The notes beneath the pieces are model-generated. The model ran no database searches. It worked only from the letters and a program-made list of their open reading frames with translations, and was not told the origin of the DNA. The position numbers and the translations under genes are program-made. A DNA stretch of 46,911 nucleotides from Myxococcales bacterium. Its GTDB lineage: Bacteria; Myxococcota_A; Polyangia; Polyangiales; Polyangiaceae. The DNA lies in the NCBI GenBank assembly GCA_005777185.1, contig SXNL01000303.1, positions 1-46,911 on the forward strand, given 5' to 3'. Position 1 is the stretch's first letter. Each line of letters opens with the position of its first letter. Below are positions 8,946 through 17,769 of this stretch, piece after piece.

Positions 8946-9748
8946 CTCGCGCTCTCCTTCGTCGGGAGCGTGCTCACCTTGCCGATGAGGTCCATGAGCG
9001 TGTCGACGGCCTTCTCGGCGGTCGCCTTCTTCGTGTAGGTCTCGGTCGTGCCGAGGATCTCGCCGTTCGCGGCCTCGAGGACCACGAGCCACTGGCCATC
9101 GCGCGACTCGCGCACATCGAAGTTGCCGCGGCTCCTGCCGTTGGCCGAGATCGACTCGACCGCCTTCTTCGGGCCGTCGGAGCGGCCGTAGCCCTCGGAC
9201 TGAAGGACGATCTCGCCGTTGGCGGCGCGCAGGTTGAAGTAGTACTGGCTGTCGACGACGCTCTTGAAGAACTGGATGCGCGCGCCGGGGAGCGCGTCCG
9301 AGATCTTGCGGTTGGTGACGATGCGCGCCAGTCGCTCGACGGCGCGCTCGGCGTTGGACTTCGTGGCGTACGTCTCGCTGGTGGCGATGATCTCGTTGTT
9401 GGCGGCGACGACGTTGAAGTAGTACTGGCCGTCACGCGCCTGGAGGACCTTGTACGACGCCCGCTGCGAGGCGTTCTCGATGACCGCGGCGACGCCCTTC
9501 TCGGCGCTCGCCTTCGCGGTGTACGCCTCCGACGACGCCATCACGCGGTAGTTGTTCGCGAGGACGTTGAAGCGCCACTGGCCGGACACGTCCTGGAAGA
9601 GCTCGAAGTTCGCCTTCGCCGACCTCACCTCGTTGTCCTCGCCGTCCTCCGAGGTCGCGCTCCCCGTCTCGGCCGTGCAGCCGGCGAGGGAGGCGGTGGC
9701 GAGCGCGAGGAAGGAGGCGAGGGCGGCGGTGCGGAACGAGGAGAACAT
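8942..9748 (-). CDS. Lipoprotein with four DUF1508 (YegP-like) repeats
   Basis: 268 residues from ATG 9748. A lipoprotein signal ends in the lipobox LAGC. Four DUF1508 units of about 45-50 residues follow; each has a QYYFNVVAANNEII-like strand and an ETYTKKATAEKAVDTL-like helix. DUF1508 units fold as YegP-type repeats, usually two per protein, so four is a doubled set. The function of the family is unknown. The upstream in-frame ATG at 9802 would put arginine-rich sequence in front of the signal peptide and was rejected. It heads the leftward cluster that leads to the acyltransferase and MMPL genes. Confidence 0.85.
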   Translation of the reverse strand: MFSSFRTAALASFLALATASLAGCTAETGSATSEDGEDNEVRSAKANFELFQDVSGQWRFNVLANNYRVMASSEAYTAKASAEKGVAAVIENASQRASYKVLQARDGQYYFNVVAANNEIIATSETYATKSNAERAVERLARIVTNRKISDALPGARIQFFKSVVDSQYYFNLRAANGEIVLQSEGYGRSDGPKKAVESISANGRSRGNFDVRESRDGQWLVVLEAANGEILGTTETYTKKATAEKAVDTLMDLIGKVSTLPTKESAS

Positions 9749-10070
9749 GATGACGGCCTTTCGTGTGGGGGGGGCACGCCGGGGCGTGTGTCCCGAACCC
9801 ACTGCCAGGTCCGTGCCATCGAACTACGTAGACCCACATGTGTGCTTCCGCGATCTTGCGGGGGATACCCGTTCGAACTCATGGGTGTCGGTGGGTAGTA
9901 GGCGATCCACCTACATTGACCATCCTGCGCAAATGAGCCGGGCGGAACGCCCACCCCGTCGGGTCACGGTCACGCTGTGCACCGAGGAACCCACCTCGCG
10001 ATGCCACGCTCGTTTCGTCGGCGCTTCGCACCGCGGCGCGGGGAACGTGGCTTGCTAAGCTGGACGGACC
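9749..10070. other. Divergent intergenic region without a gene
   Basis: This 322-base gap separates the divergent DUF1508 lipoprotein and copper monooxygenase genes and should hold both promoters. Two perfect 8-base palindromes, CTACGTAG (9824-9831) and CACATGTG (9835-9842), lie four bases apart and could bind a regulator. No open reading frame here looks like protein and no RNA gene was recognised. Confidence 0.4.
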
Positions 10071-11561
10071 ATGCGCGCGCGCGTCGCCCCCGTCGTCACG
10101 TCCGTCGCGCTCGTCGTGGGCGGCGTCGCTGCCTGCTCGAGCGAGCCGGGCACTCCAGGTCCGGCGGCTCCCGCGCCGCCTCCGACGACGACATCGAGCA
10201 GCACGCCGTCGACGACGGTCACGCCCGGGCCCGAGGTCACCTTCTACCGGGACGTCGAGCCGCTGCTCCAGCGGCACTGCCAGGGCTGCCACGAGAAGGG
10301 CGGGCTCGCGCCCTTCTCGCTCGCCACCTACGCGAGCGCGAAGCCGGTCGCCTCGCTCCTCGCGGCCAAGACGCTCGCGCGCACGATGCCGCCGTGGGGC
10401 GCGATCGACACCGCGGAGTGCAAGCCACCCCACCCCTGGCAGAAGGACGCGCGCCTCACTGACGCGGAGATCGCCGTCTTCCAGAAGTGGAGCCAGCTCG
10501 GCGCCCCGGAGGGCGATCCGAAGGACTCGCGTTCGCGCCCCGTCGCGCCGCTCGACGCGCTGCCCAACAAGGATCTGGAGGTCCAGCCGCGCACGCCCTT
10601 CGTCGCCGCCGGCGATCGCGATCAGTTCCGCTGCTTCGTCCTCGACAGCCCGGTCCTCGAGGCGGGCGCGTACATCGGCGGCATCCACGTGGTCCCCGGC
10701 AACCGCAACGTGGTGCACCACGCCGTCGTGTTCACCGATCCGGGCGGCGCGCTCGCGAAGCGGGCCGGGGCGGATGGCTCGTGGGATTGCTCGTCCTCGG
10801 CCAACGCGGCGATGGCCGGCGGCGGCGCGGAGCCGGGGCAGCAAGGCGTCAACCTCGTCGTGTGGACCCCGGGATACCTGCCCGTGGATCTCCCGAAGGA
10901 GATCGCGATGCCCGTCGCGAAGGGCGCGAAGCTCGTCATGCAGATCCACTACTCGCCCGGCGGCGCGACGGCCGCGCCCGACACGACGCGCGTGCAGATC
11001 CGGATCGCCAGGGACTGGCCCGACTACCTGCTCTTCACGACCGGCATCGGGAACTTCCCCGGCCCCATCGGCGCGAACGGCGACGGCCTGCAGCCCGGCC
11101 CGAACGACCGGACGAGCACACCCGAGTTCCGCGTGCCGGCCAACGCGGAGAAGCACATCGAGCGAATGGTGTTCACGATGCCCCCGCCGAAGCCCGACGC
11201 GTCGCCCATCTGGGTGTACGGCGTCATGGCGCACGAGCACCTCGCCGGGGTCGATCTCAAGTTCGACCTGGAGAAGAAGGGGGGCGCGTCGTCGTGCCTG
11301 CTCCAGGATCGCTGGGACTTCCACTGGCAGCGCATGTACGCCTACGACGCGAAGGTCGCCGCGCTGCCGAGGCTGGAGGAGGGCGACAAGCTCAAGATCC
11401 GCTGCACCTACGACAACACGATGAAGAACCCCCGCCTCGCCGACGAGATGATCGCCCGCCACATGAGCGAGCCCGCCGACATCGTCCTCGGGGAGCAGAC
11501 GATGAACGAGATGTGCATCGTCGTGCCGCAGCTGCTGGTGAAGGCGCCCCCGAAGCCCTGA
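10071..11561 (+). CDS. Lipoprotein with c-type haem motif and PHM-like copper monooxygenase domains
   Basis: 496 residues. A lipobox (VAAC) is followed by a low-complexity Pro/Thr/Ser linker. A cytochrome-c-like segment comes next with one CxxCH haem site (C70QGCH74). After it come two domains like those of copper type II ascorbate-dependent monooxygenases (peptidylglycine monooxygenase fold). Candidate CuA ligands are H206, H216 and H217. Candidate CuB ligands are H388 and H390 (MAHEHLAG) plus a Met in TMNEM (478 or 481); H293 is also conserved-looking. The family hydroxylates a substrate using O2 and two electrons; here the haem may supply the electrons. Substrate unknown. It stands alone between a divergent gene and zwf. 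Confidence 0.85.
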   Translation: MRARVAPVVTSVALVVGGVAACSSEPGTPGPAAPAPPPTTTSSSTPSTTVTPGPEVTFYRDVEPLLQRHCQGCHEKGGLAPFSLATYASAKPVASLLAAKTLARTMPPWGAIDTAECKPPHPWQKDARLTDAEIAVFQKWSQLGAPEGDPKDSRSRPVAPLDALPNKDLEVQPRTPFVAAGDRDQFRCFVLDSPVLEAGAYIGGIHVVPGNRNVVHHAVVFTDPGGALAKRAGADGSWDCSSSANAAMAGGGAEPGQQGVNLVVWTPGYLPVDLPKEIAMPVAKGAKLVMQIHYSPGGATAAPDTTRVQIRIARDWPDYLLFTTGIGNFPGPIGANGDGLQPGPNDRTSTPEFRVPANAEKHIERMVFTMPPPKPDASPIWVYGVMAHEHLAGVDLKFDLEKKGGASSCLLQDRWDFHWQRMYAYDAKVAALPRLEEGDKLKIRCTYDNTMKNPRLADEMIARHMSEPADIVLGEQTMNEMCIVVPQLLVKAPPKP

Positions 11562-11638
11562 CGGACGCCGCACGGCGGACGCCGCCGGCGCGCAGCGGAC
11601 AGCGGACAGCGACCCCCGGACTCGTGTAGCCTGCGTCC

Positions 11639-13027
11639 ATGTCGAAGCCCCTCCCCTCCGACGCGCTCGTGTTCTTCGGCGCCACCGGCGACCTCGCCTA
11701 CAAGAAGATCGTCCCCGCCCTCCAGTCGCTCGTGCGGCGCGGTCGCCTCGACGTCCCCGTCGTCGGCGTCGCGAAGTCGGGCTGGAACCACGAGCAGCTC
11801 ATCGAGCGCGCCCGCGCCAGCGTCACCGAGTACGGCGGACTCGATCCCGCGTCGTTCGCCAAGCTCGCGGCGAACCTCCACTACGTCGACGGCGACTACG
11901 CCGACAAGGGCACCTTCGACCGCGTGAAGGAGCTCGTGGGCAGTTCGGTCCGACCCCTCCACTACCTCGCGATCCCCCCGTCCATGTTCCCCAACGTGAT
12001 CGGCCAGCTCGCCGCGGCGGGGCTGACCAAGAACGCGCGCGTCGTCGTCGAGAAGCCGTTCGGCCGGGATCTCGCGAGCGCGCAGTCCCTCAACGACACC
12101 ATCCACGAGGCCTTCCCCGAGCCCGCGATCTTCCGGATCGACCACTACCTCGGGAAGGAGCCTGTGCAGAACATGCTCTACTTCCGCTTCGCCAACGCGT
12201 TCCTCGAGCCGATCCTGAACCGGCACTACGTCGAGAACGTGCAGATCACCATGGCCGAGTCGTTCGGCGTGAAGGGCCGCGGCAAGTTCTACGACGAGAC
12301 GGGCGTGATCCGCGACGTCATCCAGAACCACCTCCTCCAGATGGTGAGCTACCTCGCGATGGAGGCGCCGTCGAGCCTCTGGCCCGAGGCCATCCGCGAC
12401 GAGCAGGCGAAGGTCCTCCGGACGGTGCGGCCCATGAACGTGGAGAACATGGTGCGCGGCCAGTTCAAGGGCTACCGCGACGAGCCGGGCGTCTCGCCCA
12501 CGTCCTACATGGCCACGTACGCCGCCCTCCGGCTGTTCGTGGACTCGTGGCGCTGGGAGGGCGTGCCGTTCATCGTGCGCGCCGGCAAGTCGCTCGCGAT
12601 GACATGCACCGAGGTGATGGTCGAGTTCAAGAACCCGCCGCAGATCGTGTTCAGGGAGGCCGCCCCCAGCATGGGCAACTACCTCCGCTTCCGCATGACG
12701 CCCAAGGTGGAGATCGCCCTCGGCGCCCGCGCGAAGCTCCTCGGTGAGCGCATGGTGGGCAAGACCGTGGAGCTCTCGGTCGCGCACGAGGCCGAGCAGG
12801 GCAAGGAGGGCCGGATGGCCGACTACGAGCGCCTCCTCGGCGACGCCATGCTCGGAGACGCCACGCTCTTCGCGCGGCAGGACGTGGTCGAGGCGGCGTG
12901 GGCCATCGTCGACCCGGTCATCAAGGGCCCGAGCCCGATGTTCGACTACGAGCCCGGTTCGTGGGGCCCCGTCGAGGCCGATCGCCTGGCCGCCGACGTG
13001 GGCGGGTGGAACACGCCCGTTGCTTGA
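11639..13027 (+). CDS. zwf: Glucose-6-phosphate 1-dehydrogenase
   Basis: 462 residues, normal for the family. It oxidises glucose-6-phosphate to 6-phosphogluconolactone with NADP, the first step of the oxidative pentose phosphate pathway, in the cytosol. An NADP-binding [10 protein letters not shown] motif is at the N-terminus. [10 protein letters not shown] and the substrate-binding RIDHYLGKE signature (with its catalytic-region His) are intact. The ATG follows the family's usual start. No other pentose phosphate gene is adjacent; the next gene is an unrelated GYF-domain protein. Confidence 0.97.
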   Translation: MSKPLPSDALVFFGATGDLAYKKIVPALQSLVRRGRLDVPVVGVAKSGWNHEQLIERARASVTEYGGLDPASFAKLAANLHYVDGDYADKGTFDRVKELVGSSVRPLHYLAIPPSMFPNVIGQLAAAGLTKNARVVVEKPFGRDLASAQSLNDTIHEAFPEPAIFRIDHYLGKEPVQNMLYFRFANAFLEPILNRHYVENVQITMAESFGVKGRGKFYDETGVIRDVIQNHLLQMVSYLAMEAPSSLWPEAIRDEQAKVLRTVRPMNVENMVRGQFKGYRDEPGVSPTSYMATYAALRLFVDSWRWEGVPFIVRAGKSLAMTCTEVMVEFKNPPQIVFREAAPSMGNYLRFRMTPKVEIALGARAKLLGERMVGKTVELSVAHEAEQGKEGRMADYERLLGDAMLGDATLFARQDVVEAAWAIVDPVIKGPSPMFDYEPGSWGPVEADRLAADVGGWNTPVA

Positions 13028-13058
13028 CGGACCTCGTCCGCGAGTCCCGGAGGGGGCA

Positions 13059-13078
13059 CCCGGGGCAGGACCCCCGGG
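13059..13078 (+). terminator. GC-rich hairpin after zwf
   Basis: CCCGGGG and CCCCGGG form a seven-base-pair stem with a short loop, 32 bases after the zwf stop and 31 before the next start. No T-run follows, so it could be a weak terminator or a processing site. Confidence 0.3.
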
Positions 13079-13108
13079 CGTCCGAGCCGCACCGTGCAAG
13101 GAGCACCC

Positions 13109-15433
13109 ATGTACTACGTGAGCCGTGGTGGGGGCGTCGAGGGGCCGTTTCCGCTCGACGCGATCGTCGCGGGCCTGCGCGACGGATCCCTCGCGATGGC
13201 GACGCTGTGCGCGCAGGGCACGCAGGCGTGGCAGCCCGCCACGGCGTTCCCGGAGATCGCGCAGGCGATGGCGGCAGGGCAGGCCTCCTATCCCGCCGTC
13301 CCCGCGGCCCAGGCGGCCTACGGCCAGCCGACCCGCGGCCAACCGCCGGCGGCCCACGCGCAGCCCCAGCCCGACTACGCGAGCGCGGCGCAGGCGCCCG
13401 CCGGCATGGCGCCGCACAAGAAGGGACCGCCGATCCTGGCCCTCTTCGGGGCCCTCGCGCTCATCGCCCTTCTCGTGGGAGGCGCCGCGGTGGCTTACCG
13501 ACTGAGCGGCGGCGTCCGCCTCGCGAAGTGGGTCCCCAAGGCGACCACGGCCTACGTGGAGGTGCCGAGCGTGAAGGGGTCCATGCTGTCGCTCTCGACG
13601 ATGAAGTCGGTCGATCCGGAGAAGGCGAACGCGAAGAAGAAGGCCGAGGAGGTCATCGCGGGCGTCGCCGCCGCGTTCGAGATCCCCAAGGAGGACGCCT
13701 CGGACCTCGTCATGGGCATCGACTCCGTCGCCATCGCCTCGAAGGACAGCGAGAAGGTCGCCGTCCTCGTGAAGTTCTCGAGCAGGTCCACGGCGGAGAA
13801 GCTGTTCAAGAGCCGCCGCTTCACGCCGCGGGGAAAGCTGGGCGAGAAGGGGGCGGCTTATACCCTCATGCGCGGCCCGCGGCCGGCGCCCGTCACGAAG
13901 GAGCTCGCCAGCGTCACGCACGACGCCCTCGCGTCGGCCTCGCTCGACGACGAGCACGCGAAGCTCGTCCTCTTCGACAACGGTCTCGTCGCCGTCGGGA
14001 GCGACGTGATGGTCGGCCTGATCGGCGACGTCGTCGAGGGCAAGTCCGAGTCGCTGGAGAAGAGCGAGGCGTTCGCGAAGGCGAAGAAGGACATCGACTC
14101 TCGCGCCGACGTCGTGCTCTTCGTGGACACGCACCTCCTCGACGGCGACCTGCCGTCGGAGATCCGCAACCTCGCGTCGAGCTACCTCCACGATCGGGAT
14201 CCGGTGTCCGCCACGTTGAAGGTGACGAAGGCCGGCGTGGTGATCGACGGGCACGCGCGACTCACCGGCGCCGCCGTGCCCCCCGCCGCCCTCGTCCCGC
14301 CCGCGCCCGCGCTGAAGTACCCTCGCAAGCTGCCGAAGGACACGCTCGCGTTCCTCGCGTACTCCACGAAGACGAGCATGAAGGGCGCCGACGCGCGCGC
14401 CGCCATCCTGAAGCACAGCCAGCTCGCCGATCCGAAGGCCGCGCGGCGCATCGAGGAGGACCTGAAGGAGCTCGAGAAGAACGCGGGCTTCGGCGTGGAT
14501 CAGGTGTTCGACGCCATGGGCGACGAGGCCGCGTGGGCGATCGTCCTCGAGGAGCGGTTCAAGTACGATCCGAAGGACGGCCTCGGAGAGGAGCTGGCGA
14601 AGGGCGCGATCCTGTTCGTGCAGGCCATCAAGGACGAGGCGCTGGCGAAGCGCATGCTCGCCACGCTGCGCTCGCGCCTGGAGGAGACGCTCGGAGGCCT
14701 GGCGAAGGTGAGGTCGACGCCGAACGGCTTCGAGATCGACCCGGAGACGGAGGACGCGCTGCCCGTGCCGAACGTGCGCGTGGAGCTCGTGGACAAGCAG
14801 CTCGTCGTCGCGCTCGCCGCACCGCAGATGCTCCAGTCGTGCCTCGCTTCGCTGCGCGAGGGGAAGCTCACGCTGAAGGACGACGCGGCGATGGAGCGCT
14901 CGCTCGACGCCATGCCCTCGCACGCGCACTCGTACCTGTGGTTCGACACGGGCCGGTTCACGGACGCGATGCTCACCGCCTCCCCGCGCGCGAAGGAGAA
15001 GGCGATCGCGGCCGGGATCCCGCTCGACAACGTGATCCTGCGCGGGCCCAGCCGGCTCACGAGCGGGATGGCGCTCCGCTACCGCGCCAAGGACGACGGG
15101 TGGGGCGTGGACGTGGGCACCGTGAACGTGCCGGGGCTCGCGGTGCTCGGCGCGCTCGGGTACCTGGATCCACCGCTGGAACGCAAGCGTGGCGCGCTCG
15201 GTGTGGACACCGATACACCGGACGCGCCGAAGACGATCCCGCCGCCGGTGCTGCCGACGGCGACGGGGAAGGCGACCGTGGCCGCGCCTGTGCTGCCGCC
15301 CCCGGTGGCGCCGCCGGCGAAGCCGAGCGCGACGGCGACCGTGGCGCCGCCGGCGAAGCCGAGCGCGACGGCGACCGTGGCGCCGCCGGTGAAGCCGAGC
15401 GCGACGGCGACGGCACCGGCGAAGCCCAGGTGA
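13109..15433 (+). CDS. Membrane-anchored GYF_2-domain protein, function unknown
   Basis: 774 residues from ATG 13109, chosen because AAGGAG lies at ideal spacing. Residues 1 to about 50 form a GYF_2 domain (MYYVSRGGGVEGPF, TQAWQPA). An Ala/Pro/Gln-rich linker and one membrane helix (ILALFGALALIALLVGGAAV, about 112-132) follow. About 600 residues without a family I recognise come next, with alternating charged helices. The C-terminus is a low-complexity tail of repeated PSATATVAPP units. GYF domains bind proline-rich peptides, so the N-terminus may recruit partners in the cytosol while the bulk is periplasmic. It is similar in style to other large single-pass Polyangia proteins. Confidence 0.82.
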   Translation: MYYVSRGGGVEGPFPLDAIVAGLRDGSLAMATLCAQGTQAWQPATAFPEIAQAMAAGQASYPAVPAAQAAYGQPTRGQPPAAHAQPQPDYASAAQAPAGMAPHKKGPPILALFGALALIALLVGGAAVAYRLSGGVRLAKWVPKATTAYVEVPSVKGSMLSLSTMKSVDPEKANAKKKAEEVIAGVAAAFEIPKEDASDLVMGIDSVAIASKDSEKVAVLVKFSSRSTAEKLFKSRRFTPRGKLGEKGAAYTLMRGPRPAPVTKELASVTHDALASASLDDEHAKLVLFDNGLVAVGSDVMVGLIGDVVEGKSESLEKSEAFAKAKKDIDSRADVVLFVDTHLLDGDLPSEIRNLASSYLHDRDPVSATLKVTKAGVVIDGHARLTGAAVPPAALVPPAPALKYPRKLPKDTLAFLAYSTKTSMKGADARAAILKHSQLADPKAARRIEEDLKELEKNAGFGVDQVFDAMGDEAAWAIVLEERFKYDPKDGLGEELAKGAILFVQAIKDEALAKRMLATLRSRLEETLGGLAKVRSTPNGFEIDPETEDALPVPNVRVELVDKQLVVALAAPQMLQSCLASLREGKLTLKDDAAMERSLDAMPSHAHSYLWFDTGRFTDAMLTASPRAKEKAIAAGIPLDNVILRGPSRLTSGMALRYRAKDDGWGVDVGTVNVPGLAVLGALGYLDPPLERKRGALGVDTDTPDAPKTIPPPVLPTATGKATVAAPVLPPPVAPPAKPSATATVAPPAKPSATATVAPPVKPSATATAPAKPR
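15305..15425 (+). repeat. 36-bp tandem repeat coding for a Pro/Ala/Thr tail
   Basis: About three copies of a 36-base unit containing GCGAAGCCGAGCGCGACGG encode repeated KPSATATVAPP. The copies are nearly identical at DNA level, with single changes such as GCG to GTG in the last. This suggests recent expansion and likely length variation between strains. Confidence 0.75.
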
Positions 15434-15546
15434 GCGCCAGCGGACTCAGCCCGCCTTCCTGAAGCGCCGCCAGCCTCGGCGGGACGGTTCGCGAGGACGT
15501 CGGCCGACGGTCGCACCGCCTCGCGCGCGGTGGTAGCGTCCGCGGC

Positions 15547-15924
15547 ATGGCAAGGGTCACTGGCATCGGCGGCGTGTTCTTCAAGACGCGCGGGGACAAG
15601 GACGCGCTCCGGCAGTGGTACGCGAAGCACCTGGGCATCGCGCTCGAGCCGTGGGGTGGCGCGATCCTCAAGTGGCCCGACGACACCTCCCGCGACAAAG
15701 GGCTCACCGTGTGGCACGTCGCGGAGAAGGACAGCGACTGGTTCGCGCCGAGCGAGGCGCCGTTCATGATCAACTACCGCGTCGACGACCTCGACGGGCT
15801 GATCGAGCAGCTGAAGACCGGCGGGGTGGCGATCCACAAGGGACCGGAGCAGCACGACAACGGGAAGTTCGCGTGGATCCTCGATCCCGACGGCAACAAG
15901 GTCGAGCTCTGGGAACCGTCATGA
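15547..15924 (+). CDS. VOC (glyoxalase/bleomycin resistance-like) family protein
   Basis: 125 residues forming one vicinal oxygen chelate domain of two beta-alpha-beta-beta-beta modules. It opens with VTGIGGVFFKT and ends with FAWILDPDGNKVELWEP, the usual C-terminal metal-binding strand with its glutamate. The family includes glyoxalases, dioxygenases and antibiotic-binding proteins, so the reaction cannot be assigned. It converges on the methyltransferase gene, with five bases between the stops. Confidence 0.88.
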   Translation: MARVTGIGGVFFKTRGDKDALRQWYAKHLGIALEPWGGAILKWPDDTSRDKGLTVWHVAEKDSDWFAPSEAPFMINYRVDDLDGLIEQLKTGGVAIHKGPEQHDNGKFAWILDPDGNKVELWEPS

Positions 15925-15929
15925 CCTGA

Positions 15930-16556
15930 TCACGGCCTCCCGAGCACCATGGCCAACCACGGCTGCTCGGGCCGGGGCCTGTTCGGCGGACGGTAATAAT
16001 GCGACAGCAGCGTGAAGCCGGCGTCCACGAACAGCTGCGCCCACGCGTCGAGCTCCATGAAGCAGCAGTAGCGATCCCCCTGGAACCCCTCGACGTCGGC
16101 GCCGCGCGGGTTCGAAGCGAAGAGGACGCCCCCCGGCGCGAGCGCGGACCGTAGCTCCACGAGGACGCGAGGCAGGTCGGCGCGCGGGACGTGGAACAGC
16201 GACGCGTTGCAGAAGATGCCGTCGAAGGCCTCGGCGGGGAGAGCGAGCGCGAGGAAGTCCTGGTGGAGCACCTCGCACCCCGCGTGCGCGCGCGCCATCT
16301 CGGCGAACCGGGACGCCCCGTCGAGGCCCGTCGGCAGGTGACCGCGGCGCGCGAGCTCGGCCAGATCGCGGCCCGGCCCGCAGCCGAGGTCGAGGATCCT
16401 GAACGGAGGTGAGCGTCTGCGTGCCAGCGCGCCGAGCAGCGCGTCGAGGTTCTGCGACACGTCGTGATCGCGCGTTCCCTGCCAGAAGCTGTCGGCGTGG
16501 GCGTCGTAGTGAGCGAGCGTGCGGCGGGACTCGGGGCGGATGCGCAGTCGTAGCAC
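15930..16556 (-). CDS. Class I SAM-dependent methyltransferase
   Basis: 208 residues from ATG 16556. The SAM-binding motif I is ILDLGCGPGRDLAEL, followed by TGLDGASRFAEMARAH (motif II) and FDGIFCNASLFHV (motif IV). Family relatives methylate small molecules. The N-terminal region (TLAHYDAHADSFWQGT) is typical of stand-alone methyltransferases of this group. The substrate is unknown. It has no co-directional neighbour. Confidence 0.9.
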   Translation of the reverse strand: MLRLRIRPESRRTLAHYDAHADSFWQGTRDHDVSQNLDALLGALARRRSPPFRILDLGCGPGRDLAELARRGHLPTGLDGASRFAEMARAHAGCEVLHQDFLALALPAEAFDGIFCNASLFHVPRADLPRVLVELRSALAPGGVLFASNPRGADVEGFQGDRYCCFMELDAWAQLFVDAGFTLLSHYYRPPNRPRPEQPWLAMVLGRP

Positions 16557-16939
16557 GCCAGCGCCGCCACTCCGTGGCTTCCAGGCGCCGCCGGTCCCCG
16601 CGTACGATCGCCCCGTGGGGCCCCTCCCGGCGGCGGCGCGCGCGACGAGGAAGAAGGCGCAGGATCTCGCCCCGGAGGATCTCGCGATCCTCGTCGATGC
16701 CGGGGAGGCCGCCCTCGTGGCGGACTTCGCCTGGGTCCAGGGAGTGATCTTCCGAGCACAGGAAGGTCGCTGCCCCGGGCTTCAGCGCTTCAGCCCCGGG
16801 GTGCCCAGGATGCTCGACTCGCCCGGAGATGAGCCCAATGCTCAGGCGCCACAGGAGGGACGGCCCGGCGCTCGACACCACGGTCCGCCGACGCCGCGCG
16901 ACGCGAGTTCGCCTCCCACGGCGCCGTTCACGCCCCCCG
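16557..16939. other. Region of 383 bases with no confident gene; GC-rich hairpin inside
   Basis: A GTG at 16615 (+) opens a protein-like stretch (KKAQDLAPEDLAILVDAGEA, then LVADFAWVQGVIF), but the frame soon becomes low-complexity and runs into the antisense of the Coq4 gene. It is best seen as a possible relic. At 16773-16801, CCCCGGG and CCCGGGG flank CTTCAGCGCTTCAGC, making a strong hairpin that resembles extragenic palindromes. Nothing else was recognised. Confidence 0.35.
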
Positions 16940-17626
16940 TCACGCCGCGCGCGCGGTCTCCTCGACGGGCGCGGTCCGCTCCGCGACGACGACGCCGAGG
17001 TCCCGGCGTACGTCCTCGAGCGGGCGGTCCCACAGCTCGTCCCACACGACGCCGAAGAACGGCCTCGCGCGCTGCCCGATCTCCCAGCCGCGGACGACCT
17101 CGGACGCGAGCGCGTCCTTCCACTCGATGTGGAAGAGGCCGACGTGGAGGAACCCCGCCGCGAGGAGGAAGCTCGCGAGGCGCGCGGGGAACTGCGCGAG
17201 GTAGAACGCCTGGAGGCCGATCTCGCCCACCGGGTCGGCGCCGAAGCCGGTCACGGTGTGCCAGATGTCGTGCGTCTCGTAGAGGTGGGCCTGGACGTAG
17301 GACGTCGCGTCCGTCGCGGGGAGGGTCGGGATCGCGGACGGGTCGAGCCCGTTCTTCCGCATGTGCTCGAGGTACGCACGGCCGAGGCTGCCCGCGGGCG
17401 CGCGCTCGAGGCGAGCGACGTCGAGGTGGACCCGCCGGCGATCCTGCAGCGCCCTCCGTCCACGCGGGTCCCTGCTGAAGTGCGCCACGAGGTCCTCGAG
17501 GAACCGCGGCTCGATCCCGTGCTCGGCGACCTCGAAGACCTGGTCGAGCCGCGAGGGATCCCGGACGAGGGTGACGAAGGACTTCAGGGCCCTGGCCCTG
17601 CTGACGATGGTGCCGATCTTGCTCAT
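16940..17626 (-). CDS. Coq4 family protein
   Basis: 228 residues. It carries the Coq4 zinc-ligand signature HDxxH followed by a glutamate (ETHDIWHTVTGFGADPVGEIG), with FLHVGLFHIEW downstream. Coq4 proteins take part in ubiquinone biosynthesis; recent work on eukaryotic Coq4 points to ring C1 decarboxylation or hydroxylation. Bacterial Coq4-like proteins also occur outside ubiquinone loci. It is divergent from a TetR regulator and the shared 143-base gap carries palindromes, so it is probably under that regulator's control. Its role here is uncertain because no other quinone gene is present. Confidence 0.85.
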   Translation of the reverse strand: MSKIGTIVSRARALKSFVTLVRDPSRLDQVFEVAEHGIEPRFLEDLVAHFSRDPRGRRALQDRRRVHLDVARLERAPAGSLGRAYLEHMRKNGLDPSAIPTLPATDATSYVQAHLYETHDIWHTVTGFGADPVGEIGLQAFYLAQFPARLASFLLAAGFLHVGLFHIEWKDALASEVVRGWEIGQRARPFFGVVWDELWDRPLEDVRRDLGVVVAERTAPVEETARAA

Positions 17627-17656
17627 GGACGAAGACTCCTCTCGCCCGTCAATATG

Positions 17657-17670
17657 TGAGCGATAGCTCG
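17657..17670. promoter_or_regulatory. Palindromic operator 1 (TGAGCGATAGCTCG)
   Basis: An imperfect palindrome in the gap between the Coq4 and TetR genes. It matches the second site (17745-17758, read on the other strand as TGAGCGTTCGCTCG) at 11 of 14 bases. Two matching sites beside a TetR gene are the usual sign of its own operator. Confidence 0.55.
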
Positions 17671-17679
17671 GTTTATCTA

Positions 17680-17693
17680 CTCGCGTTCGCGAG
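17680..17693. promoter_or_regulatory. Perfect palindrome CTCGCGTTCGCGAG
   Basis: A perfect 14-base inverted repeat between the two operator-like sites. It shares the CG-TT-CG core but has a different arm sequence. It may be a third, weaker site or part of a hairpin. Confidence 0.4.
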
Positions 17694-17744
17694 CGCGCGA
17701 CCTGCGCTGTTTATCGGGCGATTCGCCGCTTCCTGGACAGAATG

Positions 17745-17758
17745 CGAGCGAACGCTCA
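17745..17758. promoter_or_regulatory. Palindromic operator 2 (CGAGCGAACGCTCA)
   Basis: GAGCG-AA-CGCTC lies 11 bases upstream of the TetR GTG start, a position that suits autorepression. It belongs to the TGAGCGNNCGCTCA type seen near TetR regulators. Confidence 0.6.
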
Positions 17759-17769
17759 TATTATGCCCC

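Noticed and set aside
4926-9038. 1370-residue plus-strand frame
   Set aside because: It runs antisense to the MMPL, oxidoreductase and acyltransferase genes and is composed of Arg, Glu, Asp and Ala without any domain, a usual artefact of high GC.
11408-14929. 1173-residue minus-strand frame
   Set aside because: It is antisense to zwf and the GYF gene and has biased low-complexity composition.
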